A DNA stretch of 64,000 nucleotides from an uncultured bacterium (GTDB lineage Bacteria; Myxococcota_A; Polyangia; Polyangiales; Houyiibacteriaceae): NCBI GenBank assembly GCA_938024995.1, contig CALJDU010000010.1, positions 81,808 to 145,807 of the forward strand, given 5' to 3'. How positions within the stretch are numbered: position 1 is the first letter of the stretch; each line of letters begins with the position of its first letter. The notes below the pieces were generated by a model, which searched no databases, was not told the DNA's origin, and saw only the letters and a list, made by a program, of their open reading frames with translations. Shown one piece after another: positions 8,676-16,699 of the stretch. Position numbers and translations under genes: made by a program.

Positions 8676-9526
8676 TCGACGAGGACGTGATCGAAGAACT
8701 CTTCGTGATCACGCGCGAACTCTTGGTAGCCCAGCTCCAGCTGATGGCGCGCAGCCGATCGCAACGCGCTCGGCGTGAACGTGAACGCGCGCTCTACCCC
8801 TTCCATCGCCCACGCGAAGTGATCCGCTTCGGCGCCTCCGCCCTCGTCGCCTCCCGCGTGGAGGCGGATCCACTGGTAGCTGCTGTGTTCGCGCCCGGCG
8901 ATCGAGACGTGGTGGTTCTTGAGCGTGTCGACCAGCGCGGGTTCTTTGTCGCGCATGGTCGCGTCGATCATGGAGAACTCTTGGTCCGCGAGCAGCTCGC
9001 TCCCGAGGTGGTAGCCGATCGCGCGGAAGATGTTGGCGCGGTTGTCGGACGAGCCGTTTCCGTATCCCGAAGCGACCCGACCGCGAAGCGCGGTCAGCCA
9101 CATCGGGTGCGCGAGCGCCTTCTCCAAGAACTCGGCCTTCCCGAGCCGCGGGTTGTCCGCTTTGGAGAGCTCGATCAAGCCGATGAGACACGCCTGCGCC
9201 AAGCAGCGATGCGTGTCGCGATGCTCGGTGTCGCGATCGTCAAACTCGTCACGCGCGGCGTCGAAAAAGTAGCTCCCGACAAGCACGCTCCGATCCGCGA
9301 GCGGGCGCGGGAAGCCCTCTTCCAAAAAGAGGTCCGTGCTGCGCCCGATCTTCGCGGAGAGCGCCGCGACCCCAGAGCCAAAGAGGCCGTTCCACGCGGC
9401 GTAGCGCGCGATGAATCGAACGAGCCCGAGGCGAAACGACATCGCGCGTTTCACGACCTCGTGAACACGAGCGCCCGACGCTTCGTAGTCATGAAGCGCG
9501 CGAAGATCATCTTGGGTGATGTTCAT
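8672..9526 (-). CDS. All-helical protein of unknown function
   Basis: 284 residues, predicted mostly helical, with no signal peptide. His and acidic residues cluster in helices (DDRDTEHRDTHRCLAQA near 108-124; REHSSYQWIRLH and EADHFAWAMEGVE near 215-245). That pattern would suit a heme-oxygenase-like or diiron helical fold, but I cannot confirm metal ligands. It heads a three-gene overlapping operon (this gene, GIDE-like protein, methyltransferase). No family name is assigned. Confidence 0.65.
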   Translation of the reverse strand: MNITQDDLRALHDYEASGARVHEVVKRAMSFRLGLVRFIARYAAWNGLFGSGVAALSAKIGRSTDLFLEEGFPRPLADRSVLVGSYFFDAARDEFDDRDTEHRDTHRCLAQACLIGLIELSKADNPRLGKAEFLEKALAHPMWLTALRGRVASGYGNGSSDNRANIFRAIGYHLGSELLADQEFSMIDATMRDKEPALVDTLKNHHVSIAGREHSSYQWIRLHAGGDEGGGAEADHFAWAMEGVERAFTFTPSALRSAARHQLELGYQEFARDHEEFFDHVLVD

Positions 9527-9827
9527 GCCGGGACGATAACCGATCGGCGGAAGCGTTTCAGTCGTCAGATCATTCAGCGCTTCAAGGTACGTCCTAGTGC
9601 AACTCCGATTTCTCGATCACGTCGAGGTCGAGCGCGCTCCAGTCGCGCCGGTGAGTCGCGACGAGGGTACGGACGAGCACATCAGGGTCTGCGCGAAGCG
9701 CGCGAGCTCAGCCTCGTCGGCGCCGTTTCGTATACATCACCACAGTGCCCCGATGCTCGGCGGGCGGCGATCCCAGCGGGTTCTTCCCCGCGCCTCCTCG
9801 CCCTGCTCTTCGTACGTTGGCGCAAGA
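9527..9827. other. Intergenic region without a recognisable gene
   Basis: About 300 bases. On the minus strand, 9594-9690 encodes a plausible protein tail (a segment reading DPDVLVRTLVATHRRDW, ending at a TAG near 9596). It has no start codon in frame, and an adjacent frame (ADEAELARF) seems to continue it upstream, so this may be a decayed gene end. Nothing else is supported. Confidence 0.3.
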
Positions 9828-9885
9828 GCGAACGAGTCATCCACTCGTTCGCTCGCGAGCCTGAGCCTACAGAGACTCAGGCCGC
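9828..9885 (-). terminator. Double hairpin after the dioxygenase gene
   Basis: On the minus strand, just after the TGA at 9877, a stem GCCTGAG/CTCAGGC is followed by a perfect 10-bp stem GCGAACGAGT-loop 5-ACTCGTTCGC (9828-9852). There is no U-tract, so termination may be factor-assisted, or the hairpins may protect the 3' end. Confidence 0.55.
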
Positions 9886-10860
9886 TTCCTCGCCGAAGTG
9901 CACCGCGCTGAGCTGAATCCCGATCAAGCTCCCGCTGAACGCGATCCGCCCCAGGTCCTCTCCCGCGGCTCCCGCCGCGACCATCATGGGCAGCAAGTGT
10001 TCCTCATGCGGATGACCGACCCGTGCGTGTGGCGCGCGCGTCCACTCACCCAGCGCGAGGTCCCGCGCGCTGGCTTCAGCGACCGCGATCTGTTGGAACC
10101 ACTGGTCCCATGCGCCTGAGCGTTCCGCGAGCCGCGCCACGCGGAAGTCCTCCCAGCTCATGCCGCTCCCGATGATAAGCACACCTTCATCCCGCAGCGG
10201 AGCGAGCGCCCTGCCCATCGCGAGGTGACGCTCCGGATCGTAGCCGGCGTCAAGCGAGAGCTGAACGGTCGGGATGTCCGCTTCTGGAAACGCGAGCTTC
10301 ATGGGAACGAAGGTCCCGTGATCGAAGCCGCGGGTCGTGTTCTCGGCCGTCGGGACACCGGTGGCTTCGATCAAGCTGCGCACTCGGGCCGCGAGTGACG
10401 GGCTCCCAGGAGCAGGCCACGTGATCGAGTACGTGTCCTGAGGGAACCCGTGGTAGTCGTAGAGCATCGGGGGTCGCTCGCTCGCGATGACCGTCGGAAC
10501 GGGCGCTTCCCAATGCGCAGACACGATGACGATGCCGGTCGGCCGCTGCGGGAGCCGGTGCGGGATCGACTCGATGTACGCGCGAAGCGGAACGTAGTCG
10601 GTCGCGAGCTGCGGCGTGAATGCTGGGGTCCACGGCCACGGCCCTCCTCCATGCGGGAGGTAGATGGTCGGCATTCTCGTACTGCTCACGGTCGCTCCTT
10701 CAGGTTGCGGCACAGGTGCGGCGCGATGACCGCTTGGGGCGCATCCGACCGCGGCAAGGGCGGCCGCGCCGCCGAGCGTCGCGAGGACATCTCGGCGGGA
10801 GAGCGGTTCGCCACGTCCCTGCTCGTCTTGTTCAGGGTTTTCGTGGTTGTCGTCGTTCAC
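9877..10860 (-). CDS. Tat-exported DODA-type extradiol dioxygenase (LigB family)
   Basis: 327 residues from a GTG at 10860, one base from the upstream stop. A twin-arginine signal SRRDVLATLGG at 21-31 and a Cys at 40 (AVGCAP) suggest Tat export and lipidation. The enzyme body begins TIYLPHGGGPW, where His70 matches the first metal ligand of YgiD/DODA; further conserved histidines are SAHWEAP (116), YDYHGF (137) and DHGTFVP (181). Family members open catechol rings using a divalent metal. Export of a DODA enzyme is unusual, since these are normally cytoplasmic. It is co-transcribed with a DoxX membrane protein and lies divergent from a LysR regulator, suggesting an aromatic- or redox-inducible unit. 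Confidence 0.88.
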   Translation of the reverse strand: MNDDNHENPEQDEQGRGEPLSRRDVLATLGGAAALAAVGCAPSGHRAAPVPQPEGATVSSTRMPTIYLPHGGGPWPWTPAFTPQLATDYVPLRAYIESIPHRLPQRPTGIVIVSAHWEAPVPTVIASERPPMLYDYHGFPQDTYSITWPAPGSPSLAARVRSLIEATGVPTAENTTRGFDHGTFVPMKLAFPEADIPTVQLSLDAGYDPERHLAMGRALAPLRDEGVLIIGSGMSWEDFRVARLAERSGAWDQWFQQIAVAEASARDLALGEWTRAPHARVGHPHEEHLLPMMVAAGAAGEDLGRIAFSGSLIGIQLSAVHFGEEAA

Positions 10861-10861
10861 G

Positions 10862-11299
10862 TTACGAGCGTGACTGAATGGGAGCCTTCTTGAAGCGGCC
10901 CCACGCAACAAACGCCGCCATGCCGCCGAGGACGAGGTTCACGACGATCATGGGGTACTCGCCCCGCGCGATGTGCGTGACGGCCGCCAGGACCATAATG
11001 ACCAAAAGACCCGACGCCGCGAGCGGGGTCAGGACGGGCTTGATGCGCGTCGCCGCCGGGAGGATGACGCCGATGCCGCCGAGCAGCTCCGCCAACCCGA
11101 TAAAGCGAACCGCGCTGCCCATCACGCCGCTGACCCACGGCATCTGGGCCGCCAGCTCTTCGACCGGCATCGCGAGCTTCATCGCGCCCCCCATGATGAA
11201 AGACAGGCCGACGAGAACTTGCGTCACCCAGAGGCCAATGTGGAGGCCCTTCGATGAAGTCGTGGTGTTTGGAGTGGGAAGTGTTGCTGCGTTTGACAT
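10862..11299 (-). CDS. DoxX family membrane protein
   Basis: 145 residues from the ATG at 11299, which has a good ribosome site (GGAGA) 7 bases upstream; longer starts would reach into the regulatory region and are rejected. Four hydrophobic segments with the DoxX hallmarks: GLSFIMGGAMKL in helix 1, then GLAELLGGIGVI and late glycine-rich helices. DoxX/DoxD-like proteins are small inner-membrane proteins often encoded with oxidoreductases; some are quinone-linked. It sits immediately upstream of the DODA-type dioxygenase gene (1-base gap), so the two are likely one transcript. Confidence 0.87.
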   Translation of the reverse strand: MSNAATLPTPNTTTSSKGLHIGLWVTQVLVGLSFIMGGAMKLAMPVEELAAQMPWVSGVMGSAVRFIGLAELLGGIGVILPAATRIKPVLTPLAASGLLVIMVLAAVTHIARGEYPMIVVNLVLGGMAAFVAWGRFKKAPIQSRS

Positions 11300-11336
11300 G
11301 TGATCTCTCCTTCTTCGAGTCACGACGAACGTACGC

Positions 11337-11393
11337 TGTTCCGCAATCAGAACAAGTAGACAAAACAGAACATGGTGTTCAATATATAGAACA
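11337..11393. promoter_or_regulatory. Cluster of GAACA/TGTTC half-sites between LysR and DoxX genes
   Basis: Five half-sites occur in 57 bases: TGTTC at 11337, GAACA at 11350 and 11368, TGTTC at 11376 and GAACA at 11389. They make two perfect inverted repeats, GAACA-tgg-TGTTC and TGTTC-N8-GAACA, sharing the central half-site. The array ends 5 bases before the LysR ATG. Its position and symmetry fit an operator for the LysR protein, for autoregulation and control of the divergent DoxX-dioxygenase unit. Confidence 0.6.
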
Positions 11394-11398
11394 CAGTC

Positions 11399-12262
11399 AT
11401 GAACCTTCAGCACCTCGTCATCTTCTCTGCGGTGGCCGAGCTCTTGAGCTTCTCCAAAGCCGCCGCTTCACTCGGCGTCGCGAAGGGAACGGTCAGCCGC
11501 TCGATCGCTCAGCTCGAGTCTCACCTTGAGGTTGAGCTGATCCACCGAAGCACTCATCACGTGTCGCTCTCGACGGCGGGCGTCGAGCTCTACGAGCGAA
11601 CGCGAGGACACCTCGTCGCGCTCAAGACCGCGATGCTTGAGCTGCCTGAACGCGACGAAGAACCCTCAGGCGTTCTTCGCATGACCGCGCCCCAAGACTT
11701 CGGGACCATCGTCTTGCCGTCGATCCTCTCTGCGTACGCGCGGCGCTTCCCGAGCGTGCGCTTTGACGTGAGGTTGACCGGTGAGCACGTCGACCTCGTC
11801 AAAGAGGGATACGACCTCGCGATCCGGGTCGCGGTCGGTCCGCTAAAAGACTCGACGCTCACGTCTCGACGAATCGCGAAGACGTCGTCGGGCTTTTACG
11901 CAGCGCCTTCGTACGTCGCCCGTCGCGGCAAGCCGAGGAGCCCGGATGACGATCGCCATCAGTGGATCTTGCACCCGACCGTCGCGCGGCTCCTCAACCT
12001 CAAAAACGATGCCGCGCGATTTGTCGTGAACGACTTTGCCCTCGCGCGCGACCTCGCGGGGAGCGGCGCCGGTATCACGCTCTTGCCTACGTTCGTGGCG
12101 CGCAATCACGTTCGCGAAGGCTTGCTTGAAGAGGTGACGCTGGACGCGCCGGCGCTCTCGAGCAGCTTGGTGCTCTTGTACCCGTCGAGCGGTCAGCTCG
12201 CGCGCAAGGTGAAGAGCTTCCGTGACTTCGTGGTCGACGCGCTGAAGTCGGGCCCGATGTAG
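11399..12262 (+). CDS. LysR family transcriptional regulator
   Basis: 287 residues. The N-terminal winged helix-turn-helix is typical: FSKAAASLGVAKGTVSRSIAQLE (about 18-40) with a Ser-rich recognition helix. An effector-binding periplasmic-protein-like domain follows (about 90-285), with the LRMTAPQDFG and VRFDVRLTGEHVDLVKEGYDLAIR segments seen in the AaeR/DmlR-like branch. It is divergent from the DoxX-dioxygenase pair and therefore its probable regulator. The start ATG immediately follows a run of GAACA/TGTTC half-sites. The stop lies 1 base from the convergent PadR gene end. Confidence 0.93.
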   Translation: MNLQHLVIFSAVAELLSFSKAAASLGVAKGTVSRSIAQLESHLEVELIHRSTHHVSLSTAGVELYERTRGHLVALKTAMLELPERDEEPSGVLRMTAPQDFGTIVLPSILSAYARRFPSVRFDVRLTGEHVDLVKEGYDLAIRVAVGPLKDSTLTSRRIAKTSSGFYAAPSYVARRGKPRSPDDDRHQWILHPTVARLLNLKNDAARFVVNDFALARDLAGSGAGITLLPTFVARNHVREGLLEEVTLDAPALSSSLVLLYPSSGQLARKVKSFRDFVVDALKSGPM

Positions 12263-12263
12263 G

Positions 12264-12791
12264 TCAACTCTCGCTCTCGCGCGCAAGCTCTTCGGCGACC
12301 TCGTCCATCCACGCGATCATCGCGCGCTCGTACTTGATGCCGAGCCGCACCGTGAGGTTGGGGCCCGAGCCGTCCGGCTTCACTTCATCAAGCAGCGCCT
12401 CGTACACCTTGAGCCGTGCTTCGTGTTCCTCACGATGCTCCCGCACGATGTCGAAGAGCAACGGGTCATCGTCCACCGAGCGACGAAAGAACACGCTGAG
12501 CGCGAGCGGATTCCGGACCCGCTCAAGCTGCGGCCGCTGACGAATCCATGCCTTGAAGGCGTGACGACCCGCGTCCGTGATCTGGCAGGTTCGCTGATTG
12601 CGCGCTCCCACTTCGTCCATCTCAAGAAACCCAGCATCGCGAAGGCGCTTGAGGTCGGCGTACACCTGACTCTTGGTCGTGTGCCAAAAGTTCCCCACGC
12701 TCCGCTCGATCAAATCGAGCAGCTCATATCCCGTCATCGGTTCGTGTTGGAGGAAGCCGAGAATCGAAGCCGCTGTTGGGTTGAGGTTCAC
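12264..12791 (-). CDS. PadR family transcriptional regulator
   Basis: 175 residues. The N-terminal winged helix has the PadR signature: ILGFLQHEPMTGYEL (10-24) and LKRLRDAGFLE with YADLKRL. A C-terminal helical dimerisation domain (Vir_act_alpha_C type, about 90-170) follows. PadR proteins repress genes in response to phenolics or other small ligands. The divergent neighbour is a CxxCH lipoprotein gene whose start is covered by a TGTACT-N8-AGTACA palindrome, so autoregulation and control of that gene are likely. Confidence 0.92.
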   Translation of the reverse strand: MNLNPTAASILGFLQHEPMTGYELLDLIERSVGNFWHTTKSQVYADLKRLRDAGFLEMDEVGARNQRTCQITDAGRHAFKAWIRQRPQLERVRNPLALSVFFRRSVDDDPLLFDIVREHREEHEARLKVYEALLDEVKPDGSGPNLTVRLGIKYERAMIAWMDEVAEELARESES

Positions 12792-12832
12792 CAGGTGATG
12801 CTCACTTGTAGTCCTATTCGGACCGTGCTAAC

Positions 12833-12852
12833 TGTACTATGTGAACAGTACA
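12833..12852. promoter_or_regulatory. TGTACT-N8-AGTACA palindrome, probable PadR operator
   Basis: A perfect 6-bp inverted repeat with an 8-base spacer, between the PadR gene and the divergent lipoprotein gene. The spacer contains the GTG start of the lipoprotein. PadR operators are typically ATGT-N8-ACAT, i.e. the same spacing with related arms. Binding would block the lipoprotein start region directly. Confidence 0.6.
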
Positions 12853-14214
12853 CGATCGAAGTCACTTTGTGCGATTTTCGTTGGATTTTTGCTGACTTCG
12901 TGTCAGCCCGCGCCCTCTTTCAGCACGGCGCCCGCTCCTCTCGCGCAGCCGGAAGCGAGCACCATTCCGGACGCTCCGCGTGACACCAGTGAGCCGTTTG
13001 AAGCCGTCCTCTGGACCCTCAAGTACGACCTTCGGACGTTCGATGATTTGTGGAGCTGGCTGCAGAACGACGTTCCGGATTCGGCGGCGCGCCATCGCGC
13101 CATTGGTGTCGCGGGCCTGACGGGGATCGCGGAGCTGAGCCGCTTCGAACTCGCTGACGCGACGCTCACTTCGCTCGACCAGGCCATCGCGGCGTACCCG
13201 AACGACCCGCGCCTCCCGCTTTGGGCGAGCTACATCCGCTGGGTCAAGGCGTACAAGAGCGGTGACGCACCGGCGGTCGCGGCGGGCTATGAAGACCTTG
13301 AAGCGAAGGGGCAGCTCTACCCGAGCTTCACGCTCTTTGGCCTGACCCTCGCGATCGCGGCCGACGAGAACGCGACCGCTGAACGCGTCCAGCAAGGACG
13401 TGACGCCTACGATCGCGTCGTCTCCGAAGCAGGCGACCTTCAATTCGAAGCGGGCGTGGTCGCGGCTGACCGAATGCACCGCACCGCGGACTTCGACAGC
13501 GCGCCCTACAATCTCTCGGGCACCCAAGCGCTTATCGGTGACATGCACCTGCGCGCGGGCGATTGGGAACAAGCGCAGGTCGCGTACTACACCGCGCTCC
13601 ACACCAACGCCGCGTATCGCTGGCCCTTTCGCGACGAGGTGCAGCGACGCATGGAGAACGCGGAGGCGCTCGCGGGGTCGATGGAAGACGAGCTTGGGTT
13701 CGGCGCACTCTGGAACGGCGCGCGCAATGTTGGCGAGCGCGGGATTCAAGAGGAGGGCTACGGCGGCCGCATCGGCAACGGCTCGTGCACGCTCTGCCAC
13801 ACCGCGCTCCGCCGGTCCGATCGCGCAGGTGGACACGACGCCGCGGTCGGTTTTGTGCGCCTGCGCTACGTCGCGCCCGAAGAGACCCCGAACCCCTTCC
13901 CGGTGTTCGTCGCGCTGCCCGAAGCGAACCCGGACTCGATCCCAGCGGGCTTCGCGATCGGTCAAACCTCGGTCACGCCCTCATGGGGAGAACAGGTCGA
14001 CGCGCGCACTTACGATCTCCTGATGCCCGCAGAGCCCGGCCGCTGGTTCATCGCGGGGCAGCTCTTCGGAGGGGAGCTCGGCGCTCGCGCGAACGACAAG
14101 TGGGAGACCTACCTCGCGAAGGGGCTCTTTGACCGACCCCGCTTCATCGATGTCCGCGCGGGCGAGATCACCGACATCCGCAACGTCCCGCTGGTCTTCG
14201 AACGCGAAGACTGA
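12841..14214 (+). CDS. Lipoprotein with a single c-type heme motif (CxxCH)
   Basis: 457 residues from a GTG. The signal peptide ends in a lipobox LLTSC, Cys21. Residues about 60-280 are alpha-helical and TPR-like (Ala-rich pairs, YTALHTNAAYRW). At 316-320 the sequence SCTLCHTA contains CTLCH, a c-type heme attachment site, in the context GNGSCTLCH typical of cytochrome c-like modules. The C-terminal 100 residues are beta-rich. No second heme motif is seen. It could be a periplasmic electron-transfer or sensor lipoprotein; the overall family is not recognised. Control by the adjacent PadR protein is likely from the operator over its start. Confidence 0.72.
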   Translation: MNSTRSKSLCAIFVGFLLTSCQPAPSFSTAPAPLAQPEASTIPDAPRDTSEPFEAVLWTLKYDLRTFDDLWSWLQNDVPDSAARHRAIGVAGLTGIAELSRFELADATLTSLDQAIAAYPNDPRLPLWASYIRWVKAYKSGDAPAVAAGYEDLEAKGQLYPSFTLFGLTLAIAADENATAERVQQGRDAYDRVVSEAGDLQFEAGVVAADRMHRTADFDSAPYNLSGTQALIGDMHLRAGDWEQAQVAYYTALHTNAAYRWPFRDEVQRRMENAEALAGSMEDELGFGALWNGARNVGERGIQEEGYGGRIGNGSCTLCHTALRRSDRAGGHDAAVGFVRLRYVAPEETPNPFPVFVALPEANPDSIPAGFAIGQTSVTPSWGEQVDARTYDLLMPAEPGRWFIAGQLFGGELGARANDKWETYLAKGLFDRPRFIDVRAGEITDIRNVPLVFERED

Positions 14215-14223
14215 GCCCAAGGT

Positions 14224-15027
14224 TCAGAGCTCAAGCAGGCCCTCGACCTCTTCTTCCAACACGAAGTCGAGCTCTTCTTCCGCGTTCATTCGCTCGACCG
14301 CCACGCGGACCTCGTTCCGGTCCGTGCCGGTCGGGTTCGACATGACGCGCTGAAAGACCTCATCGAAGGTGTCCGCCATCGAGAGCATCGACGCCTCGAG
14401 CGACGCTTCGCGGGTCATCATTTCCTGGCGGCGCTTGAGGAGCGCTTTGAGCTCGTGCTTGGCCTTGAGCAAGCGACGCTCGTCCGCTTCGCTGCCAACG
14501 TTCTCGAGCTGCTTGTCGATGTCGCGGACGCGGTTGGCCAAGCCGCGCTCGTCGACCAGCTGGCTCCGCTCATGGATCGCGATGCGCGCGAGCCACCGGC
14601 CGAGGTAATCGATCGTCAAGTCGTCGAGGGCGTCCACGTCTTCCATCGAGATCGACGTCTCGCGTTCCTGGGCGAGCTTGCGGAGCGAGTCGCGTCGCTC
14701 GCACAGGCGGTTGTAGACCTGCCAGTACTGATGGTCGTAGCCGACGCGCTTGGAGATCTCGTCCATCAAGTGCTGACGGGCGCCCTCGCGTTGCTCCGCG
14801 GCTTTTTGGCGATCGATCTTGTCGCGGAAGCGCGACGACCCGGGAACGAAGAGGGTCGCGATGCCCATCCCGGCGGCGTACCCGACGACGGGGAGGAAGG
14901 CGACCGCGCCGAACGGGATCGAGAGGAAGACGCCGGCTGCGACCGAGCCGAGGCCCGCGTTGATGCTCCACTTGTGAAGGAAAAACTCCTTCAAGTAGTT
15001 CGTCTTTTCTTTGCTTTGCCAGCCCAC
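14224..15027 (-). CDS. Membrane-anchored coiled-coil protein of the ABC/OmpA cluster
   Basis: 267 residues. Residues about 22-60 contain a hydrophobic, Gly-rich region long enough for a membrane hairpin (GSVAAGVFLSIPFGAVAFLP, then VVGYAAGMGIATLFV). The rest is charged and helical, with long coiled-coil stretches (DKQLENVGSEADERRLLKAK) and a very acidic C-terminus. No enzyme motif. It is the last gene of the five-gene minus-strand cluster with the ATPase, permease and SBP-OmpA fusion, 18 bases after the ATPase stop. It may form an inner-membrane scaffold or regulator of the transporter, an inference from position only. Confidence 0.65.
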   Translation of the reverse strand: MGWQSKEKTNYLKEFFLHKWSINAGLGSVAAGVFLSIPFGAVAFLPVVGYAAGMGIATLFVPGSSRFRDKIDRQKAAEQREGARQHLMDEISKRVGYDHQYWQVYNRLCERRDSLRKLAQERETSISMEDVDALDDLTIDYLGRWLARIAIHERSQLVDERGLANRVRDIDKQLENVGSEADERRLLKAKHELKALLKRRQEMMTREASLEASMLSMADTFDEVFQRVMSNPTGTDRNEVRVAVERMNAEEELDFVLEEEVEGLLEL

Positions 15028-15045
15028 GTGTCTCTTCTCGCCGCG

Positions 15046-15903
15046 TCAGAAGGAGACGCGAACCTGTCCCTTCTGACCGGTCTTGGCTTGGTGCAAGCGA
15101 TCAAGCACGCGCTCCTTCATCGCGACCACCGGCGTCGACATCAACCAGGCGTCGCTGCGCGGGCGCGGCTCCTCGATCGGGAAGTCGTCAACCACATCCG
15201 CGGGGCTGGTCGAGAGCACGATCACGCGATCACCAAGCAGGAGCGCCTCGGTCACGTCGTGCGTCACGAACACGACCAAGCACCTCTGCGCTTTCCACAG
15301 ATCGATCAACAGATGCTGCATCTCTTCGCGGGTCTGCGCGTCGAGCGCGCCGAAGGGCTCGTCCATCAGCAGGATCCGCGGGCGAAGCACCAACGCGCGA
15401 GCGAGCGCGACGCGTTGGTTCTGACCGCCCGAGAGCTGCGAAGGCCGGAGCCCGCCCTTCCCCTCAAGACCGACCGCCTTGAGCATGGCGTCGACCCGCT
15501 TCTCTCGTTCGGCGGGAGGGACCCGGCCCTTCCAGAGGCTCAAGCGAAATGGGAACGCGATGTTCTCTCGGATCGTGAGGTCGGGGCGGTTCGCGTAGCG
15601 CTGAAACACCATGACCGACTCGTCGTGCGGGCCGTCGCAGGGCTGACCGCCGATGATGACTTCGCCGCTGGTCGGCGCCTTCACGCCGATCGGGCGCACG
15701 CCGCCGAGCATCCGCAGCAAGGTGGACTTCCCGCAGCCCGAGGGGCCCAGGAGCATGTTGATGGTGGGCTCACCAAAGGAGAGGTTGATGCCGTCGAGAA
15801 CGCGGTGCACTCCGTCGCCCTCTGGCTTTGGGTACTCCTGCACGATGTCCTTGAGCTCGACATCGAGAAAGTCGGCCGTGGGCTCGTTGCTCGGGTCCGT
15901 CAC
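15046..15903 (-). CDS. ABC transporter ATPase, nitrate/sulfonate/taurine type
   Basis: 285 residues from a GTG at 15903 whose first base is the last base of the permease stop (TAGTG); a GGAG lies 4 bases upstream, favouring it over an ATG at 15918. All ATPase motifs are intact: Walker A GPSGCGKST (53-61), Q-loop Gln101, signature LSGGQNQRVALARAL (157-171), Walker B LLMDEP (178-183) and switch His215 in VTHDVTEA. The FGALDAQTREEMQ D-loop region is typical of TauB/SsuB/NrtC. It powers uptake with the adjacent permease and the SBP-OmpA fusion. Confidence 0.93.
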   Translation of the reverse strand: MTDPSNEPTADFLDVELKDIVQEYPKPEGDGVHRVLDGINLSFGEPTINMLLGPSGCGKSTLLRMLGGVRPIGVKAPTSGEVIIGGQPCDGPHDESVMVFQRYANRPDLTIRENIAFPFRLSLWKGRVPPAEREKRVDAMLKAVGLEGKGGLRPSQLSGGQNQRVALARALVLRPRILLMDEPFGALDAQTREEMQHLLIDLWKAQRCLVVFVTHDVTEALLLGDRVIVLSTSPADVVDDFPIEEPRPRSDAWLMSTPVVAMKERVLDRLHQAKTGQKGQVRVSF

Positions 15904-16694
15904 TACTCCGACTCCCATGGATAGATCTTGCGCTTGATGGCCATCATCGTGACGTAGGTCAAAAGCGCGAGGCCGATGATCACGCCGATCGCGACGAAGA
16001 CTTGATTCATCGCCGACTGCCGCCGCGCGTGCGTAATGATCTGACCCAGGCCCGTCTCGGCGTTCACGTACTCCGCGACCGTGATGTAGGTCCACATCAC
16101 GCTGACCGCGACCACGATCGCGTCGGCGATCCGCGGCATCGCCATGGGCAACACCGCGTGGCGAACCGCCTCCCATTCCGTCGCGCCGAGGTCACGCGCG
16201 GCGATCCAGTACTGCTGGCTCACCGCGAGCATCGCGTCACGTACCATCGGGATCAGGAAGACCACCGCGCCGATAAAGAGGAACGTGATCTTCATCAGCT
16301 CGCCGATGCCCATCCACATGACCAAGATCGGGAGGATCGCGACGACCGGCGCGGAGCGGAGCGGATCGAGGAGCGGCGAGAGCACCGCGTTGATCTTCGG
16401 CGAGGCGCCCATGAACACCCCGATCGGGACCCCGATGGACACGACCAGCACGCTCGCGACCAAGACCCGCAGCACGGAGGACTTCACCGCGAGGAAGAGC
16501 GGGCTGGTCTCGGTCGCCTCGTTCCACGCGAGATAGGTGAACCCCTCGAAGACCTGGACGATCGACGGCAGCTTGGTCGGGCGCACGAAGCTCCCGAACG
16601 TGAGCACCGACCAGATCAGGAGCACCGTTCCCACGGACACCAGGCCGTAGAGGCGGCGCTCCTTCGCGCTCAGTTCATCGTAGGGGTTCCACAT
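15903..16694 (-). CDS. ABC transporter permease, nitrate/sulfonate/taurine type
   Basis: 263 residues with about six hydrophobic segments. The coupling-helix (EAA) region reads AARDLGATEWEAVRHAVLPM (about 160-179), typical of binding-protein-dependent permeases of the TauC/SsuC family, and the following LPMAMPRIADAIVVAVS helix is also characteristic. It forms the inner-membrane channel, presumably as a homodimer, with the ATPase gene overlapping downstream and the substrate-binding fusion 5 bases upstream. Substrate unknown. Confidence 0.92.
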   Translation of the reverse strand: MWNPYDELSAKERRLYGLVSVGTVLLIWSVLTFGSFVRPTKLPSIVQVFEGFTYLAWNEATETSPLFLAVKSSVLRVLVASVLVVSIGVPIGVFMGASPKINAVLSPLLDPLRSAPVVAILPILVMWMGIGELMKITFLFIGAVVFLIPMVRDAMLAVSQQYWIAARDLGATEWEAVRHAVLPMAMPRIADAIVVAVSVMWTYITVAEYVNAETGLGQIITHARRQSAMNQVFVAIGVIIGLALLTYVTMMAIKRKIYPWESE

Positions 16695-16699
16695 GCTCG

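Noticed and set aside
9597..9911. A 104-codon plus-strand frame in the gap before the dioxygenase gene
   Set aside because: It has no ribosome site, runs into the dioxygenase 3' end and shows no protein-like segment.
14455..15924. Long open frame on the plus strand across the ATPase and coiled-coil genes
   Set aside because: Shadow of the minus-strand genes; no start context or domain, while the minus strand shows all ABC motifs.
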